Shown here: positions 17,688-27,336 of the stretch, one piece after another | How the letters are laid out: the number at the start of each line of letters is the position of its first letter | Position numbering within the stretch: position 1 is the first letter of the stretch | NCBI GenBank assembly: GCA_963746255.1 | Contig: CAVVAJ010000009.1 | Coordinates: forward strand, 310,001 to 374,000 | Direction of reading: 5' to 3' | From: DAOVXM01 sp963746255 | Lineage (GTDB): Bacteria > Chloroflexota > Anaerolineae > Anaerolineales > UBA4823 | Length of the DNA: 64,000 nt | The notes under the pieces: model-generated | Database searches by the model: none | The model's input: only the letters and a program-made list of their open reading frames with translations | What the model was told of the DNA's origin: nothing | Made by a program: the position numbers and the translations under genes

Positions 17688-18689
17688 ATATCCAATTTGC
17701 ATCACCGGCATTGCTGATCTTGCTGTTGATCGTCCCCATCCTTGCGGGGTGGTATTTCTACAGCAAAAAGAGGCTAAAACCTGGAACGATGACACATAGC
17801 GCGGCTAGCATGATTGGCAACCTGCCAGTTAGCTGGCGCATCACTTTGCGCCCAATGTTATTAGTCATGCGTTTGCTCATAATAACTTTGGTCATTCTGG
17901 CTCTAGCTAGGCCCCAGATTGTCATGGGGCGTGAGACGATTTCCGGTGAAGGTGTTGAAATAGCCCTGGCATTAGATATTTCCGGCAGTATGGCGTCGCT
18001 GGATTTCGAACCAGACAACCGCTTACAAGCCGCCAAACAAGTGATCACTGATTTCATTCGGGAGAGACCCTACGACAAGATCGGGTTAGTCGTTTTTGCT
18101 AGCGAGGCATTCAGCCAAACCCCATTGACCGTTGACCACCAGATGCTTGACCGTGGTCTCAGCCAGATCGAGCTGGCCCCCGATTTAGGAATTGAAGATG
18201 GGACAGCTATCGGCCTGGGACTGGCCAATGCAGCCAATATGCTCGCAGAGAGTGAAGCTGAAAGTCGTGTATTGATCTTACTCACCGACGGCGTGAACAA
18301 CTCAGGCCAAATCGATCCTCTCACTGCAGCTGAGGCTGCCAAGGCGCTTGACATTAAGGTTTACACAATAGGGGCCGCGCGGCCCGGTCAGGTACCAGTA
18401 CCGGTAAAGAATCTCCTGGGTGGCACTGAAATCGTTTATCAGGAGAGCGAACTTGACGAAGCCACTCTCCAGCAAGTTGCCGAGATAACGGGTGGAAAAT
18501 ACTACCGCGGAGGACACTGCTGGGTTAAAAGCAATCTATGACGAAATCAACAACCTTGAGAAATCACAGATAGAAGTGCAGGTTTATAACCAATACTTTG
18601 AGCTGCTAGCTATCTTCCTCTTCCCCGCCTTACTAATCATTCTACTGGAGATATTTCTACGCAATACGATATTCAGGAAGGTACCATGA
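17684..18689 (+). pseudogene. BatA-like VWA membrane protein, split by one frameshift
   Basis: The 5' part encodes two N-terminal membrane helices and a VWA domain with intact MIDAS (ALDISGSM near residue 89). After GGKYYR at about 18508 the frame runs into a TGA at 18539. The expected continuation, AEDTAGLKAIYDEINNLEK with the C-terminal membrane helix, lies in another frame and ends at 18689, overlapping the next ATG. Sequence at the break is CGCGG; restoring one CG dinucleotide gives YYR-AED, as expected for the family, which suggests a two-base deletion in a CG repeat. It is the only lesion found, so it could be an assembly error, a recent mutation or a tolerated truncation lacking the C-terminal anchor. 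Confidence 0.8.
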
Positions 18690-19765
18690 TATTCGCTAAA
18701 CCAGAATTCCTATATGGGCTGGTGCTCATACCTGCCGCTGCACTGTTCCTCTGGTGGGCGCGCAATCAACAACACAAAGCTTTAAGCCTGATGGGCGAAG
18801 AGAAGTTAATCCGGAAATTGACGGCTAACCTGAATTGGTCAGGAAAAAAATGGAAAACCGTTCTGCAGGTTGCCACTTTGGCGCTGATCGTTATCGCTTT
18901 GGCGCGCCCGCAATGGGGCAGTGAAGTACGTGAGATCCAGCAAGAGGGTTTGCAGGTAATGGTTGCTTTGGATGTATCGGCCAGCATGCTGGCGCAGGAT
19001 ATCAAGCCGAACCGTCTAGAGCGAGCCAAACTGGAGATTGCAGACCTGATGAAAAAACTTAACGGCGATGCGATTGGGTTGGTTTTATTTTCTGGGGCTA
19101 GTTTCATTCAAGTTCCATTGACAACCGACTACAACACAGCCTTTGTCTACCTAGACAACGCTCGCCCAGAAGTGATATCACGTCCCGGTACGGTAATCGG
19201 CGATGGACTGCGGACAGCGTGGAACGGGTTCGACCAAGAGCAGAATAGCCAGAAAGTTCTGGTTTTGATGACAGATGGTGAAGACCATGAAACCGACCCG
19301 GTTGCCGCAGCACAGGAATTGGCAGACGATGGCGTACTGTTATACACGATCGGATTTGGCACCCCAGAAGGTGAAGCCATCCCGGTACTCGACGAGAGTG
19401 GCAATATCATAGACTACAAAAAAGATCAAAACGGTGATGTCATCTTATCAAGTTTAGATGAACAAACTCTTATCGAGCTGGCAGAGATCGGTAGTGGTGA
19501 ATACTACCGAGCAACCGCGAGCGGCAGCGAATTGGGACACCTGCTGGATGAAATCGACCGCTTGCAGACCGCACAGTTTCAGACCCGATTTGAAACAAAC
19601 TATATCGAACGATACCAGTTATTTTTGGGATTGGCTTTGGTGCTGCTCGTGATTAGCGAAATGATCCCTGAACGCAAATGGAAACAGCTTCGCTACCACA
19701 CGAAAAGGCAGAAAACATCTACAGCGAAAAAATATACATTGGAAACAACCAAATTAGCAAACTGA
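18686..19765 (+). CDS. BatB-like VWA membrane protein
   Basis: 359 residues. N-terminal helix (LYGLVLIPAAALFLWW) and a second near residue 57 precede a VWA domain with MIDAS DVSASM near 95, the conserved Thr in VPLTTDY and Asp in LMTDGEDHE. A C-terminal helix (LFLGLALVLLVISEMIP) near 310-327 anchors the protein again. It is the second VWA protein of the operon and intact, so the frameshifted paralogue upstream may be partly redundant. The ATG overlaps the stop of the broken gene. Bat proteins were named for aerotolerance in Bacteroides; their molecular function is still poorly defined. Confidence 0.92.
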   Translation: MIFAKPEFLYGLVLIPAAALFLWWARNQQHKALSLMGEEKLIRKLTANLNWSGKKWKTVLQVATLALIVIALARPQWGSEVREIQQEGLQVMVALDVSASMLAQDIKPNRLERAKLEIADLMKKLNGDAIGLVLFSGASFIQVPLTTDYNTAFVYLDNARPEVISRPGTVIGDGLRTAWNGFDQEQNSQKVLVLMTDGEDHETDPVAAAQELADDGVLLYTIGFGTPEGEAIPVLDESGNIIDYKKDQNGDVILSSLDEQTLIELAEIGSGEYYRATASGSELGHLLDEIDRLQTAQFQTRFETNYIERYQLFLGLALVLLVISEMIPERKWKQLRYHTKRQKTSTAKKYTLETTKLAN

Positions 19766-19789
19766 GATTACTTTCCGTCAACGAGGAAC

Positions 19790-20635
19790 ATGATGTTACA
19801 TAAAAATCGGATTATCTGGATAGCATTGTTAGCGATGGCTCTTCTTCTCGCATCATGTAGTCCATCAGCAGAAAAATTGAACGGAGAAGGAAACCAAGCA
19901 TTTCTAGAGCAGGCATACCAGGATGCCTTAGCCGCATACCAAGGTGCCCAAATTGAGAACCCAGAATTGGCAGAGCCATATTACAACGCCGCGAATGCCT
20001 TGTACCGTGAGGGAAATTATGAAGCGGCCTTGGAACAACTGCAGCATGCCCTCAGCTTAGCAGGTAACGATCAGCTTGCCGAGAACAACCTGTACAACAT
20101 TGGTAATAACTTCTTCAATATCCAGGACTTGCAGAATGCCATAGAGGCCTACAAACAAGCCCTGCTGATCGATCCAGAAGATCAAGAAGCAAAATACAAC
20201 TTGGAGTTGGCGCTTCAGCAGCAGGAACAGCAAGAGCAGGAGCAGCAGCAAGAACAGAACCAGGAAGAGCAGCAGCAGGATCAGGACGGTTCTGAAGGGG
20301 ATGATACATCAGAAGAACAGAGTGAGGACTCGCAGAACAGCGGAGACCCGGCTGAGGGAGAAAAGGACCAATCCGGCGATCAGACTAGTGAAGCTGATGA
20401 GCAGAATGAACAGGATCAGCAGCAAGATGGCGAACCTAAGCCCGGAGACGACAACCAAGATCAGGGTGAGAATTCAAGTGGGCAGGGCGACCAGTCGATC
20501 CAGCCTGGGGCAAGGATGACGGAAGAGCAGGCTAAACAGCTGTTGGCGGCAATAGCTAACGATATGGAGACCCTTCAAGAAAAATTAGGGAAAATCCTAT
20601 TCGTACGCGGCTTGCCCCCACTTCAAGATTGGTAA
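19790..20635 (+). CDS. TPR lipoprotein of the Bat operon (BatC-like)
   Basis: 281 residues. A lipoprotein signal peptide ends in the lipobox LLASC near residue 23, so the mature protein should be anchored outside the membrane. About three TPR repeats follow (residues 30-145; YYNAANALYREGNYEAALEQL, then LYNIGNNFFNIQDLQNAIEAY, given in separate blocks). A strongly acidic Gln/Glu/Asp-rich low-complexity stretch runs from about 146 to 235, and a short helical C-terminus ends the protein. BatC-type proteins combine TPRs with such tails. Two ATG codons stand side by side at 19790 and 19793; either could be used. Confidence 0.85.
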   Translation: MMLHKNRIIWIALLAMALLLASCSPSAEKLNGEGNQAFLEQAYQDALAAYQGAQIENPELAEPYYNAANALYREGNYEAALEQLQHALSLAGNDQLAENNLYNIGNNFFNIQDLQNAIEAYKQALLIDPEDQEAKYNLELALQQQEQQEQEQQQEQNQEEQQQDQDGSEGDDTSEEQSEDSQNSGDPAEGEKDQSGDQTSEADEQNEQDQQQDGEPKPGDDNQDQGENSSGQGDQSIQPGARMTEEQAKQLLAAIANDMETLQEKLGKILFVRGLPPLQDW

Positions 20636-20705
20636 TCGAGGTTAGCTTCGAAATAAATAATTCCGCAATTTACAGATCGATTGTGAGCAATGAGAGTGTG
20701 ACAAG

Positions 20706-22610
20706 ATGACATCTATGAAACTGATCTATGGGCTTGGGATCGCAGTTATCCTATTGGCAATCATCATGGTGCCTGCATACGCACAAGTTCCTGGCACAAT
20801 CACTGCTGAAGTGGACCGCAACAGCATTAACACTGATGAAATTGTAATGCTGACCATTAAGATTGATGCATCACAGGGAAATCCCGGCCAGCCAATATTG
20901 CCTGAGCTGGAAGGGTTTACTGTTGTAAGTACTAGTAGTGGCACCCAGATCATGCTGGTCAACGGTGACATGAGCATTAACGCGACCTATGAATACGGGC
21001 TGCGTCCTGTTCAAGCTGGCACGCTAGTCATCGAACCAGTATCAGTGATGCTCGATGGTCAGGTGTATCAAACCCAGCCTATACCTATTCAGGTCACTCA
21101 GGGTACAGGCCAACCTCAACCGCCGCCTGCGCCGAACTCGCCAGCAATGCCATCGTTTCCCTCCTTGCCAGGTTTTCCAGGATTTCCCGATATTCAAAGC
21201 CTTTTTGGTGACCCCTTCGATCAACAAGGGCGCCAGGTACGCCCCATTCCAAACGGTGCACTATCCACCGATGAAGCACCTCCTGGGCTGAACGGGCAAG
21301 ATTTCTACATTTCTGCTCTGGTAGACAAGCTTGATCCCTATCAAGGTGAACAAGTACTTTATACGGTACGCTTCTACCAGGCCGTAGAACTACGGCAAGA
21401 TATCCAATATCAAAATCCAACTTTTACAGGATTCTGGCATGAACTTCTCTCGGAAGAGCCGGAGTATATGATCGAGGCTGGTGGCCGACCGTACCGAGTC
21501 ACGGAAATTCAAACAGTGCTTTACCCATCGATCAATGGCGATTTGACTATTGATCCAGCGCAGCTGGTTATCCCAGGAGATTTCTTTTCTCGCGGTCAAG
21601 TCCTGGCGACTGATCCAATAAATATTATTGTCCAGCCTCTCCCAGCAGGTGCCCCAGAGGGATACCAAGGAGCAGTGGGTCGATACGCACTGCGAGCAGA
21701 TGTCGATAAACGCCAAACCCAGGTTAATGACACCATAACTTTGAATGTGCTCATCGAAGGCCAAGGAAATATTCAAACACTCGGTGATCTCTCTTGGGTT
21801 GATCTGCCTGGGTGGCGAGCATTTGAAAGCCAGGTAAAGAATGAATCCCAATTTCTTGCTGGCGAGATGAATGTCAAAAAGCTCTATTCCCGGGTTATCG
21901 TTCCGGTAGAGGCGGGCGATTACACACTTCCGGTAATCGAGCTAACCTACTTTGATCCAGAGACAGAAACCTACCAAACGCTGAATAGTGACCCGATTGC
22001 AATAAATGTCCAACCGGATCCTCATAATACTGGTGAGTCGGCCCCCGTGAGTGCTTCGCAGGATGCAGCAGATACATCCAATCATATCCCACAACTAAGA
22101 CCGCTAAAACCGGCTCCAGGGACCTGGAAAATGAATTCCCAGAAAATAATCGATCTACCGCAATATTGGGGGTTGTGGGCACTGCCCATACTTATGATCG
22201 CAGGGCAGATTAGCTGGGATACATGGAACAAGAAAAAGAATGCTGACCCTGAACTACGGAGGAGAAAACGTGCGGCCGCAAATGCCTACAAGCGTTTGGA
22301 TCATATCGGAAAGAAGGACGTTAATGCAGCTGCAGAAACCCCAATGATCCTCAGCAATTATTTGAAGGAGAAACTCAACCTACCTGTATCTGGATTAACC
22401 CATGCAGAACTTGCTGCTACACTGCAAGATTATGGTGCAGATCAAGAGACAATCATATGCCTCGGTGAGCTGTTCATGCTCATAGAATCCGGGCGGTTCG
22501 CGCCAAACAGTAGCAGTGCAACTAGAAGCGAGCTGCTTCAAGAGGCCCGCGTATTAATTGGCCGGCTTGAGAAATCTATCCGACTTTACTCAGATCCTTA
22601 TCACGAGTAA
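20706..22610 (+). CDS. BatD-like oxygen-tolerance protein
   Basis: 634 residues. Signal peptide (about 1-27), then repeated beta-sandwich modules typical of BatD: ITAEVDRNSINTDEIVMLTI near 29 and RADVDKRQTQVNDTITLNV near 331. Between them is a Pro-rich loop (PQPPPAPNSPAMPSFPS) near 137-165. A single transmembrane helix lies near 485-503 and a basic, helical cytoplasmic domain follows. It would hold a large extracytoplasmic domain next to the VWA proteins. The 70-bp gap from the previous gene contains no visible terminator. Family assignment is firm, function within the complex is not. Confidence 0.88.
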   Translation: MTSMKLIYGLGIAVILLAIIMVPAYAQVPGTITAEVDRNSINTDEIVMLTIKIDASQGNPGQPILPELEGFTVVSTSSGTQIMLVNGDMSINATYEYGLRPVQAGTLVIEPVSVMLDGQVYQTQPIPIQVTQGTGQPQPPPAPNSPAMPSFPSLPGFPGFPDIQSLFGDPFDQQGRQVRPIPNGALSTDEAPPGLNGQDFYISALVDKLDPYQGEQVLYTVRFYQAVELRQDIQYQNPTFTGFWHELLSEEPEYMIEAGGRPYRVTEIQTVLYPSINGDLTIDPAQLVIPGDFFSRGQVLATDPINIIVQPLPAGAPEGYQGAVGRYALRADVDKRQTQVNDTITLNVLIEGQGNIQTLGDLSWVDLPGWRAFESQVKNESQFLAGEMNVKKLYSRVIVPVEAGDYTLPVIELTYFDPETETYQTLNSDPIAINVQPDPHNTGESAPVSASQDAADTSNHIPQLRPLKPAPGTWKMNSQKIIDLPQYWGLWALPILMIAGQISWDTWNKKKNADPELRRRKRAAANAYKRLDHIGKKDVNAAAETPMILSNYLKEKLNLPVSGLTHAELAATLQDYGADQETIICLGELFMLIESGRFAPNSSSATRSELLQEARVLIGRLEKSIRLYSDPYHE

Positions 22611-22644
22611 TGATTCCCGGAGAATATTATCTGGAGAAGTAATT

Positions 22645-23472
22645 ATGAGATTTCAACGAGTTTTGGTCAATCTATCCATTGGATTGTTATTGCTGGTCGC
22701 ACTTATCGGCATTTATCACCTGGCAGACAGTAGAAGCCCTGCAGACCAACAAGCCGTAAATGCCGCTAATCAGCTCTACCAGGCAGGGAATTACTCCGCG
22801 GCGATTTCTATATACGAAGAACTGATTTTACAGGGTGTGGATGATGCGGTGGTATTCTATAACCTGGGGAATGCCTACTACCAATCTGGCGAACTTGGCA
22901 GAGCTGTACTCAACCTGCAGAGGGCAGCCTTGCTTGAACCACGGGATCAGGATATCCAAGCCAATTTGGAACTCGCTCGTGCAGAGTCGGGGGCGTTGGA
23001 CTTCCCTACCGCACCAGGTCCTCTACAAAGTTTTGCAAACCTGACCAGAGCATGGTTAAACTTGAACGAAACATCGCTGTTGGCTTTGGGGGCATGGTTT
23101 GCATTCGCTTTTATGGTGTTGACCGCACGTATCACCAACCCCGGAACTTTTCGGAAGCTTGCCCAATACGTAGCCATAATTATATTGCTGCTGGTTATCG
23201 CGAGCACAATATCATTGGGGACCCGCATTTACAGCGACCATAATCTTCCGAGTGGGGTGGTAGTCGCGCCTATCGTCACGGTAAGTTCGAGCCCTCAAGG
23301 TGAAGACCTGACGAAATGGCAATTACCCAGCGGAACCGAGGTAAACCTGATGGTTACACAAGGTGGTTGGGCTCAAATGTCGCTGCCAGGAAAATCTGTC
23401 GAAGGCTGGATTCCTGTGGAGAGCGTTGAACCATTAAGAACACCTGCCCCAGTGAGCACAGTAAATTTCTAA
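22645..23472 (+). CDS. TPR/SH3 membrane protein (BatE-like)
   Basis: 275 residues. An N-terminal hydrophobic segment (LVNLSIGLLLLVALIGIYHL) is followed by two to three TPRs (AANQLYQAGNYSAAISIYEE; VFYNLGNAYYQSGELGRAVL), two membrane helices near 145-190, and a C-terminal bacterial SH3-like domain (LPSGTEVNLMVTQGGWAQM). BatE proteins share the TPR-membrane-SH3 order. I start it at ATG 22645, with GGAGAAG eight bases upstream, rather than at an in-frame codon 87 bases earlier that overlaps the preceding gene. It ends the operon; a hairpin follows directly. Confidence 0.82.
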   Translation: MRFQRVLVNLSIGLLLLVALIGIYHLADSRSPADQQAVNAANQLYQAGNYSAAISIYEELILQGVDDAVVFYNLGNAYYQSGELGRAVLNLQRAALLEPRDQDIQANLELARAESGALDFPTAPGPLQSFANLTRAWLNLNETSLLALGAWFAFAFMVLTARITNPGTFRKLAQYVAIIILLLVIASTISLGTRIYSDHNLPSGVVVAPIVTVSSSPQGEDLTKWQLPSGTEVNLMVTQGGWAQMSLPGKSVEGWIPVESVEPLRTPAPVSTVNF

Positions 23473-23474
23473 AA

Positions 23475-23514
23475 ATTCATGCTAGGCTGGTCGCTACCAA
23501 CCTGGCATCTGAAT
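23475..23514 (+). terminator. Hairpin ending the Bat operon
   Basis: Imperfect stem: AATTCATGCTAGGCTGGT pairs with ACCAACCTGGCATCTGAATT around a four-base loop CGCT, with two single mismatches and a two-base bulge. It starts two bases after the last Bat gene and runs into ATTTA. The U-run is weak. Confidence 0.55.
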
Positions 23515-23624
23515 TATTTACCTGCCAAACCTAAAACCGATGGAGAAATGCAGTAGAATAAAGGTAAGCGTATCTAGGAATTGTAGAGATTACGAGCGAA
23601 TCAAGCCATTCCAAAAGTGGAAAC

Positions 23625-24326
23625 ATGCCCAAACATATCTTGGTAGTGGACGATGACACATTGCTCAGACGCAGTTTGAGTTTACAGCTCGAGCAAAACG
23701 GATATCGTGCCAGCACTGCTGAAACTGCTGAGGATGCATTAGCCCTCGCCCGACGCGACCCTCCCGACCTGATCCTGCTTGATGTCGGATTACCAGGTAT
23801 GGATGGCTTAGAGGCATTACGACATTTCCAGGTAGAAAAAGAAGGGGTGCCGGTTATTTTCGTCACTGCCAGACGAAGAGAGCTGGATACAATCTTAGGT
23901 CTTGAGTTAGGAGCAGATGACTATATCACCAAGCCGTTTAATCCGGATGTTCTCATCGCGCATGTAAAAGCGGTACTGCGCCGTTCGGCGCGCCAAGGAC
24001 AACCGAAAGAGAATGCGGAGCAAGTCATTGTTGGTGATATCTTGATCGATCCCGGAGCCCATACAGTCAGCGTGGCGGGAAAGTCATTAGATCTAGCGGC
24101 GCGCGAGTTCGCCCTGCTACATGCCTTAGCACTTGAAGCAGGCCGCGTCGTGTCGGTCGACGATTTGATTACCAGTGTCTGGGGGGCAGAATTCATTGGA
24201 GAACCGCAAGTTGTTTATGTGCACATCCGCTGGCTGCGGGAGAAAATCGAACGCGACCCAAACAAACCTGAGCGAATAGTAAATGTCCGTGGGGTAGGCT
24301 ACAAGCTGATACCCATTGAGCCTTGA
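23625..24326 (+). CDS. OmpR/PhoB-family response regulator
   Basis: 233 residues. Receiver domain with acidic pocket DDD near residue 9, phospho-acceptor Asp in LILLDVGLPG near 53, Thr in FVTARR and Lys in ITKPFNPD near 104. The C-terminal winged-helix DNA-binding domain shows LAAREFALLHALALEAG and VYVHIRWLREKIE, with RGVGYKL at the end, as in OmpR/PhoB. It is followed after one base by its probable sensor kinase. Targets cannot be told from the sequence; the Bat operon directly upstream and the glycosyltransferase cluster downstream are the nearest candidates. Confidence 0.95.
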   Translation: MPKHILVVDDDTLLRRSLSLQLEQNGYRASTAETAEDALALARRDPPDLILLDVGLPGMDGLEALRHFQVEKEGVPVIFVTARRRELDTILGLELGADDYITKPFNPDVLIAHVKAVLRRSARQGQPKENAEQVIVGDILIDPGAHTVSVAGKSLDLAAREFALLHALALEAGRVVSVDDLITSVWGAEFIGEPQVVYVHIRWLREKIERDPNKPERIVNVRGVGYKLIPIEP

Positions 24327-24327
24327 G

Positions 24328-25731
24328 ATGAAGACCTTACGAAGTCGCTTAATACTCAGCCACATCTTACCGCTGGTTGTGGTTGCCCCGCTTGTAAGTA
24401 TGCTGTTAGTTTATCTCGTTGAGACACAGGTATTACTGACCCAGATTACAGATGGGTTGACTGAAGATGCCTTTATAATTGCCGAATTGCTCCAATCCAA
24501 TCCCGAAATCCTTGTGGATGGTACAAAAGCCGCCGAGTATGTCACAGAGACAAGCCGGATTGTAATGGAGCGGATCATCCTGATTGATATATCAGGCGAA
24601 GTATTGGCGGTTGGCGAAGTTGGCAGTATGGTCCCCATCACAATCACCCCCAACACGACTGCAGTCCAGAAAGCCTTGGCCGGGCGTGAGAGTGTCAAGG
24701 TTACTTATGGCCTCTTATTGCAAAATATTGAAGTGTATGTACCAGTACGAGATGTGAATGAACAGCTAATCGGAACCATCGGGTTGACCGCCTCGTTGAG
24801 CGGATTCTCAGAGCAGTTTAGTAAAGTGAACGATATGATTGTTATCATCCTGGGCGTTGAGCTGCTGTTTGGCGCCTTAATTGGTTTACTGTTAGCTACA
24901 TATATTGCTCGCCCGATCAACGAAGTATCGAACGCAGTGAGAGATATCGCTCATGGGAACCGGATTGAAGAAGTTCCGGTCACTGGAACGGTAGAACTGC
25001 AGGATTTATCAGAATCAGTCAACTATCTCTCTGCACAGTTAAAACAGGTTGAAGAGTCCCGCCAGCGATTGTTGGCTAATCTAGTTCATGAAATTGGCAG
25101 ACCTCTTGGAGCAGTACTATCTGCTGTTCATGTCCTGCGTCAAGGGGCAGGCGATGACTCGGAAGTGCGCAATGAACTGCTGGCTGGGATAGACGAAGAG
25201 CTGAAAAGATTGCAGCCTTTGCTGGATGACCTCGCCCAGATACATGGACAAGTCTTGGGCGTAATTGAGCTGCAGAAACAGCCGATTGATCTCAGCGATT
25301 GGCTGCCACCGAGCCTTTTGTCCTGGCGCACAGCCGCCTTGGACAAGGGTCTCACCTGGCGGGTAGAAATCGCCAAGAATCTACCTATAATCGATATTGA
25401 CCCCGACCGAATGGCGCAAGTCGTAGGCAACCTACTGAGCAATGCCATAAAATATTCGCCCGCCGGCGGGGAAATCGCAGTCTCCAGCGCTGCTGGACCG
25501 AACGAAGTCTGGATCGAGATCAGCGATACAGGATCAGGAATCAGTGCCGAGGAACATGAACGGGTTTTTGAGCCGTTCTATCGCAGCCAAAGAATCCGGC
25601 GTTTCCCACAAGGTTTGGGGCTGGGTTTGACGATCGCACGCGACCTAGTGCAGGCGCACGGAGGCCGGTTGGAGCTGGTCAGCGAACCTGGTAATGGCAG
25701 TCAATTTACTATCTACTTGCCGTACAAGTAG
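24328..25731 (+). CDS. Sensor histidine kinase
   Basis: 467 residues from ATG 24328. Two membrane helices (about 10-32 and 170-190) flank an extracytoplasmic sensor domain of about 135 residues. A HAMP linker (ARPINEVSNAV) follows, then the dimerisation box LLANLVHEIGRPLGAV with the phospho-acceptor His near residue 255, and an ATPase domain with N box NLLSNAIKYSP, G1 DTGSGI and G2 GLGLTIARDL. The H-box reads HEIGRP instead of the common HELRTP; His and Glu are kept, so it should still work. One base separates it from the regulator stop. Its 3' end converges with the glycosyltransferase gene 21 bp away. Confidence 0.94.
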   Translation: MKTLRSRLILSHILPLVVVAPLVSMLLVYLVETQVLLTQITDGLTEDAFIIAELLQSNPEILVDGTKAAEYVTETSRIVMERIILIDISGEVLAVGEVGSMVPITITPNTTAVQKALAGRESVKVTYGLLLQNIEVYVPVRDVNEQLIGTIGLTASLSGFSEQFSKVNDMIVIILGVELLFGALIGLLLATYIARPINEVSNAVRDIAHGNRIEEVPVTGTVELQDLSESVNYLSAQLKQVEESRQRLLANLVHEIGRPLGAVLSAVHVLRQGAGDDSEVRNELLAGIDEELKRLQPLLDDLAQIHGQVLGVIELQKQPIDLSDWLPPSLLSWRTAALDKGLTWRVEIAKNLPIIDIDPDRMAQVVGNLLSNAIKYSPAGGEIAVSSAAGPNEVWIEISDTGSGISAEEHERVFEPFYRSQRIRRFPQGLGLGLTIARDLVQAHGGRLELVSEPGNGSQFTIYLPYK

Positions 25732-25752
25732 TCCCATTAAATAACGACGTTT

Positions 25753-27297
25753 TCATGCAACAACATCATCAAGCTGCACCTGCGGCAGCGGATGTTCGCC
25801 CGGGACGGGGATCGCTTGAGATAACAAAGTTGGGGGAGTGTGCTGGGCTTGCTTATTACTATCGCGACAAGCCTGAAGTGATTGAATAAATCCCAAACCA
25901 GCGATATACGTGAAACCCAACCCGTATACCAATATCCAGATTCCCAATCGCCAAACCCCTCCAAAGATAAAGTTCATTGCGAGGCACAACGCGTATAGGG
26001 CAAGCACGGTCTCAACCCAGAGCATTGGATCGCGCGGCAATGAGTACGCATCGCTTCGAATACGGCTGAAGTTGTACCGGAGGTTGTATTTTGGCGTACG
26101 CAGAAATGCAGATTTTATCCCAAGCAAGGCTTCAATCACTGCCTTGGTATTGTTTATGGAGAGCCCCAATCCCAATATCAACAAGGCGACCAAGTGATAT
26201 ATCCGCTGTCGGAGACTTTTCGCATCATGCCGCATCGTATTCCAATACATTAACCCAGTGCCCAGACCAGCGATCGCGATAAATGGAACCAGCTTCACGA
26301 GTGGGCTTTGGGAAAAGCTTATCGGTAGGGCTAAGATGAGGTTCAAAAAGATCAAAGGGTGGACGAAGTAATTCGTCAAATGCAGTGTCGCGCCGATTTT
26401 TGTCTTAAGATTGAGCTGCGAGTGCCATACTCGAGGCAGCATTTTTTTGGCAGTCTGAATACTCCCTTTTGCCCAGCGAAACTGCTGGCGTTTATAAGCG
26501 CCAATTGTCCCTGGCAGCTCTCCGGGAACAATCACTTCTGAGAGATAGCGGATTCGCCAACCGCGCAGCTGGGCTCGATAGCTGAGATCGAGATCTTCGG
26601 TAAGTGTGTCACTGCTCCATCCACCAGAATCATCCAAGCACACCCGGCGCCACACACCTGCTGTGCCGTTGAAATTCAGCAATAAATCCGATGAACTGCG
26701 TGCCGTCTGCTCGACGACAAAATGGCCATCAATGCCTGCTGATTGGGCGCGGGTTAACCACGAAACGTTAGGGTTGATGTGCCCCCATCGGGCTTGGACA
26801 CAGCCCAAATCGGAGTTAGTGCAAAGATGGGGGACCATCCGCCGCAAGGTATCTGGTGCGGGGACAAAATCCGCATCGAAAATCGCAATATACTCTCCAA
26901 TGGCTGAGTTCAGTCCCCAGGACAATGCGCCGCTCTTATATCCATCCCGCGTTGAACGCTGAATATGAGCAATATTAATTCCCTGGGCTTTAAAGTACGA
27001 CACCTGCTCTGCGATGATCTCACTCGTCGCGTCATCGGAGTCATCCAAGACTTGGATTTGGAGCTTCTGAATTGGATAGTCCAAGCCTGCAACCGCGCGC
27101 AGCAGCCGTTTCACGACATAACGCTCGTTATAGATAGGCAGCTGGACTGTTACCACTGGCCATTCAGCTGGATTTTCCGGGTTCGCGACAAGTTTAGATC
27201 GATTGCATATGGCGAGAATGGTCAGGAATAACGCGTGCAAACCATATACAGCCAGGATAATGGCGATACCTGCGTAAACAACCTCAATAAACAACAT
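25753..27297 (-). CDS. Family 2 glycosyltransferase, membrane, cellulose-synthase-like
   Basis: 514 residues. One N-terminal helix, a GT-A domain with VTVQLPIYNERYVV near 49, DDSDD, DADFVPAP (metal-binding DxD), TEDLDLSYRAQLRGW and QQFRWAKGSIQ (the QxxRW motif of processive transferases), then about four C-terminal helices. It resembles processive beta-glycosyltransferases such as the glucomannan and cellulose synthase types, using a nucleotide sugar at the inner membrane face. Product is unknown. No Shine-Dalgarno is evident before ATG 27297. It is the last gene of a minus-strand cluster; the gap to DoxX is 39 bp. Confidence 0.9.
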   Translation of the reverse strand: MLFIEVVYAGIAIILAVYGLHALFLTILAICNRSKLVANPENPAEWPVVTVQLPIYNERYVVKRLLRAVAGLDYPIQKLQIQVLDDSDDATSEIIAEQVSYFKAQGINIAHIQRSTRDGYKSGALSWGLNSAIGEYIAIFDADFVPAPDTLRRMVPHLCTNSDLGCVQARWGHINPNVSWLTRAQSAGIDGHFVVEQTARSSSDLLLNFNGTAGVWRRVCLDDSGGWSSDTLTEDLDLSYRAQLRGWRIRYLSEVIVPGELPGTIGAYKRQQFRWAKGSIQTAKKMLPRVWHSQLNLKTKIGATLHLTNYFVHPLIFLNLILALPISFSQSPLVKLVPFIAIAGLGTGLMYWNTMRHDAKSLRQRIYHLVALLILGLGLSINNTKAVIEALLGIKSAFLRTPKYNLRYNFSRIRSDAYSLPRDPMLWVETVLALYALCLAMNFIFGGVWRLGIWILVYGLGFTYIAGLGFIQSLQACRDSNKQAQHTPPTLLSQAIPVPGEHPLPQVQLDDVVA

Positions 27298-27336
27298 CAG
27301 AAATTAGTGGTTTTGGAAAGAGGCATAATGACTTGG

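Noticed and set aside
18492..18689. Programmed frameshift in the BatA-like gene
   Set aside because: No slippery heptamer or downstream structure at the junction; CGCGG fits a two-base deletion better.
20200..20500. CAG-rich stretch as a nucleotide repeat
   Set aside because: It encodes the Gln/Glu/Asp tail of a TPR lipoprotein with mixed codons, not a simple tandem repeat.
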